Positions 61,557 through 64,000 of a DNA stretch of 64,000 nt are shown one piece after another. The stretch covers positions 1 through 64,000 of the forward strand of contig JAAYAW010000077.1 in the NCBI GenBank assembly GCA_012719135.1, written 5' to 3'. The position numbers and the translations under genes are program-made. The notes beneath the pieces are model-generated. The model was not told where the DNA came from. It did no database searches and worked only from the letters and a program-made list of their open reading frames with translations. Each line of letters begins with the position of its first letter. The first letter of the stretch is position 1. Origin of the DNA: Chloroflexota bacterium (GTDB lineage: Bacteria; Chloroflexota; Anaerolineae; UBA1429).

Positions 61557-62485
61557 CCGCTGAGGAATCCGCCCAGGGAACGCCACCCCTGCAGCAGCCA
61601 CTGGATAGCGACCAGACGCGTAACGCCTCCGAGGACGAACCCACGCGTCCCACCGCTATCGGGGACCCCTTCGAGGTCCGCAAGCTGCCTACCACATCGG
61701 AACGCCTGTCACAACGCGCATCCGGCAGACGCACCTACACCATGAGCAAGCAGAAACGTGGTCGCTATATTCGATCGCGCGATGCGCAGGGGCGCTACGA
61801 TGATATCGCCATTGACGCCACCGTTCGCCAGGCTGCCCCTTTCCAGAAGGAGCGCCAGCCCTCGGATACGGCGATTGCCATTCATGATGGTGACCTGCAG
61901 CGCAAAGTGCGCGTCCACAAGACCGGCAACCTCGTCGTGTTCGCCGTAGACGCCAGCTGGTCCATGGCCGCAGCAGAGCGGATGGAAGCCACAAAAGGCG
62001 CCATCATGTCGCTGCTGGTGGACGCCTATCAGAAGCGCGATCGCGTGGCCATGATTTCCTTCCAGAAGGACCGCGCCTACCTCGCTCTGCCTCCGACTTC
62101 TAGCGTCGAGATGGCCAAGCGGGCTCTGCAGCGCATCCCCGTTGGTGGCAAAACGCCGCTGTCTGCGGGACTGCTGCTCTCACTTCAGGTGATCGAGCGC
62201 GAGAAAAGCCAGAACCCCGACATCGTTCCCCTGATGATCCTGCTAACGGATGGCGCCGGGAATGTGTCCGTTACAGGCACGCCGCCTCGTGAAGAGGCCC
62301 TCATGATCGCTGATCTCTTCCGCGAGCGGCATCTGCGCTCAGTGGTCATCAACACCGAGCACGAGTCGCTCGATCGGGGGCTTGCCCGCGAACTGGCGGA
62401 CAGGTTGGAGAGCAACTGCTACTCGCTCACCGCGATACGGGCAGACAACCTGTACGAGACAGTGCGCCGGGAGATGAACCGATGA
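61553..62485 (+). CDS. ChlD C-terminal half: acidic/proline linker and VWA domain
   Basis: As a separate gene the GTG at 61553 gives 310 residues, overlapping the ATPase stop by GTGA. The start is Pro/Gln/Asp/Glu-rich, like the linker of ChlD. The VWA domain (about 125-305) has the MIDAS: DASWS, the Thr of GGKTPLS and [10 protein letters not shown] domains of ChlD bind the I ring and the catalytic H/CobN subunit. There is no independent ribosome site of quality. The -1 frame from the ATPase gene runs into it without a stop, so it is probably made mainly as part of a frameshifted ChlD. Confidence 0.85.
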   Translation: MTAEESAQGTPPLQQPLDSDQTRNASEDEPTRPTAIGDPFEVRKLPTTSERLSQRASGRRTYTMSKQKRGRYIRSRDAQGRYDDIAIDATVRQAAPFQKERQPSDTAIAIHDGDLQRKVRVHKTGNLVVFAVDASWSMAAAERMEATKGAIMSLLVDAYQKRDRVAMISFQKDRAYLALPPTSSVEMAKRALQRIPVGGKTPLSAGLLLSLQVIEREKSQNPDIVPLMILLTDGAGNVSVTGTPPREEALMIADLFRERHLRSVVINTEHESLDRGLARELADRLESNCYSLTAIRADNLYETVRREMNR

Positions 62486-63939
62486 TCGACGCGCCTCTCC
62501 GCTTGGGCAGGCGACAGCAATGGGCCGCCGATGGACTGTTGCTTGTCGTCACCGCCATCTGGGGAAGCACCTTTGTCATGGTGAAGGACGCGATCAGTCT
62601 CTACCCCGTGTTCCCGTTTCTGAGCCTCCGTTTTGCGCTCGGTCTGGTGGCACTGTTGGCCATCGGGCGACGGAATCTTCTTTCGCTGAATCGGACCAGC
62701 GTCCTTTTTGCGGCATTGGCGGGCCTCTTTCTTCTGGGCGGCTATGCCCTGCAGACGCTGGGCCTCCAGTTCGCCAGCGCGTCCCGAGCGGGCTTTATCA
62801 CGGGTCTCAGCGTCGTGCTGGTGCCCGTTCTTTCCAGCCTGCTGCTCCGTGAGCGCCCACAGACGCCCGCTGTGGCGGGCATTACGCTGGCTTTCATCGG
62901 GCTGTTTCTCCTGACATCGGATTCAGCGGTGGGCCATGGCCGGGGCGATCTGCTGGTGCTGTTGGGGGCTCTGTCGTTCGCTTGCCACATCGTCACGGTT
63001 GGGATCATAGCCCGTCGAGCCGACCCGGTCGCCCTGACCATAGTCCAGTTGGCTGTGGTCGCGCTCCTGAGTGGGATCATCGCTCAGGCTATGGGTCAGT
63101 GGTCGGCTCCCCCGCCAGCCACCTGGGGAGCGGCAGCGTTCACCGGCATCCTGGCCACATCCGTCGCTTTTGGGCTACAGACCTCGATGCAGCGCTATAC
63201 CACCGCCACGCATACCGCCTTGATCTTTACGGCCGAGCCGGTCTTCGCCGCGCTGTTTGGCGCCCTGTTTCACGGTGATGTGCTCACGCCACAGATCGTT
63301 GCCGGCGGTGTTCTCATCCTCATCGGGGCCGTCACAAGTGAGGTCATCTGGTCCGACCGTACAGCTTTAGTGGTCTCACGATTCATGGCACCGCACTATA
63401 TCATCGGCATTTCTCTCACGCTCCTGGGCCTGAACACGCCGGAGTCATGGGTAGTTGGCCTCGGCTGGGTTGCGCTGGTCGGGCTTCCTTCCATCTTGCT
63501 CGTCCTGGCTGTGTTTCTGCGCGCCCTGAAGAAGGGCATCATCAGCGACTGGCATGTCTCCGAGCGCAAGGAGAGGTTATCGCCGTCGCTCATCATCGCC
63601 TCGGTGATCCTCAGCGGGTTGCCCGCCCTGGTGTTGCACCTCCTGCAAGGTCCGCGGTTCCTTCTTGCCGCTGCTTTGGGTACCTTCTTTCTGGTCGGGC
63701 TGAACTTGTTGATTACCGCCGTATGGAAGATCAGCCAGCACGTCTCAGGCATTGCCCTGGGAACCACGCTCCTCACAGCCAGCTTCGGGATCGTGGCCGC
63801 TCCTTCGTTACTTCTCATCCCCCTCGTCGCATGGGCGCGCGTCCGGGTTAGGGCACATACTGTGGCTCAGACAGTCGCTGGCGGCCTTACCGGCTGTGCC
63901 GTGGCCTGTGCAACCCTGATGTACCTGGGCCTCGTGTAG
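62482..63939 (+). CDS. EamA transporter fused to a PAP2-like membrane domain
   Basis: The protein has 485 residues and overlaps the VWA stop by ATGA. The first 290 residues are a ten-helix EamA/DMT exporter (WGSTFVMVKDAI at the start, LIFTAEPVFAALFGALF in the second repeat). The last 190 residues resemble PAP2-type lipid phosphatases: SERKERLSP, WKISQHVSG and RVRAHTVAQTVAGG, equivalent to the three PAP2 motifs, with about five more helices. A single polypeptide carries both. It might move and dephosphorylate a lipid or polyprenyl substrate, which is inference. Confidence 0.75.
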   Translation: MIDAPLRLGRRQQWAADGLLLVVTAIWGSTFVMVKDAISLYPVFPFLSLRFALGLVALLAIGRRNLLSLNRTSVLFAALAGLFLLGGYALQTLGLQFASASRAGFITGLSVVLVPVLSSLLLRERPQTPAVAGITLAFIGLFLLTSDSAVGHGRGDLLVLLGALSFACHIVTVGIIARRADPVALTIVQLAVVALLSGIIAQAMGQWSAPPPATWGAAAFTGILATSVAFGLQTSMQRYTTATHTALIFTAEPVFAALFGALFHGDVLTPQIVAGGVLILIGAVTSEVIWSDRTALVVSRFMAPHYIIGISLTLLGLNTPESWVVGLGWVALVGLPSILLVLAVFLRALKKGIISDWHVSERKERLSPSLIIASVILSGLPALVLHLLQGPRFLLAAALGTFFLVGLNLLITAVWKISQHVSGIALGTTLLTASFGIVAAPSLLLIPLVAWARVRVRAHTVAQTVAGGLTGCAVACATLMYLGLV

Positions 63940-64000
63940 AGCCCGCCGCTCGGCACTGGCCATCGGTATCCGGTATGGAACGGTCCGCGAGGCAATAGCG

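Noticed and set aside
1-64000. Search for tRNA, rRNA, CRISPR, insertion sequences and attachment sites
   Set aside because: I saw no TPsiC-loop plus acceptor-stem arrangement, no regularly spaced repeats, no transposase or integrase and no direct repeats at cassette borders. A covariance-model scan could still find a small RNA.

Overview
This is a GC-rich 64-kb bacterial chromosome segment that looks like Chloroflexota (Anaerolineae-like). That assignment is inference. It rests on secreted proteins with Thr/Pro-rich stalks, C-terminal YLPxI-type tails, a DUF4012 protein, a sortase in a genome that also carries MreBCD/MinCD/RodA, and E. coli-like -35/-10 promoters (TTGnnn, 16-17 bp, TAnAnT). 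I found no rRNA, tRNA, CRISPR array, insertion sequence or prophage.

Layout. (1) 1-14.5 kb, plus strand: an exopolysaccharide or glycan locus. It holds a truncated heparinase-like lyase, a GT4 glycosyltransferase, an unknown protein with its own promoter, a PglC/D/E/F-type set for a diacetylbacillosamine-like initiating sugar, a second phosphoglycosyltransferase that has lost its catalytic dyad, a Wzy/ligase, a Wzz-tyrosine autokinase and an anchored surface protein. (2) 14.6-20.8 kb: surface and envelope genes, namely a secreted glycosidase, a sortase, a small secreted protein ending exactly in LPDTGV, a YvcK/CofD-family protein and a DUF4012 protein. (3) 20.9-31.3 kb: metabolism. CysK and an IscU-like scaffold lacking one cluster cysteine are followed by a carboxylesterase, a TIM-barrel isomerase and a QueG-like Fe-S protein. 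A minus-strand four-gene operon then encodes a MOFRL glycerate kinase, a divergent enolase, a ThDP enzyme and an alpha/beta hydrolase.

(4) 31.5-49 kb: mixed genes, including a TGS GTPase with an altered P-loop, a cold-shock/DUF1294 protein, a subtilase, a FAS1 lipoprotein, RmuC, a hydrolase plus a HAD phosphatase, KDPG aldolase plus KDG kinase, an MFS-small protein-TSUP transporter operon, a metallophosphoesterase, DUF6391, HolA, an orphan AbiEi-like regulator, RsfS and Ndk. (5) 49-58.5 kb, minus strand: a long shape and division operon, mreB-mreC-mreD-mrdA-minC-minD-rodA-gltX-TPR, leading into ndk, with no minE. (6) 58.7-63.9 kb, plus strand: a membrane protein, an ECF sigma factor and its zinc-finger anti-sigma factor, then a chelatase locus and an EamA-PAP2 fusion transporter.

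The strongest observation is in the chelatase locus. A ChlI-like AAA+ ORF ends just after an A10 run that contains the dnaX-type heptamer A AAA AAG in the correct frame. The -1 frame is open straight into the overlapping VWA gene, so one mRNA could give a 368-aa ChlI-like subunit and a 678-aa full-length ChlD-like subunit.
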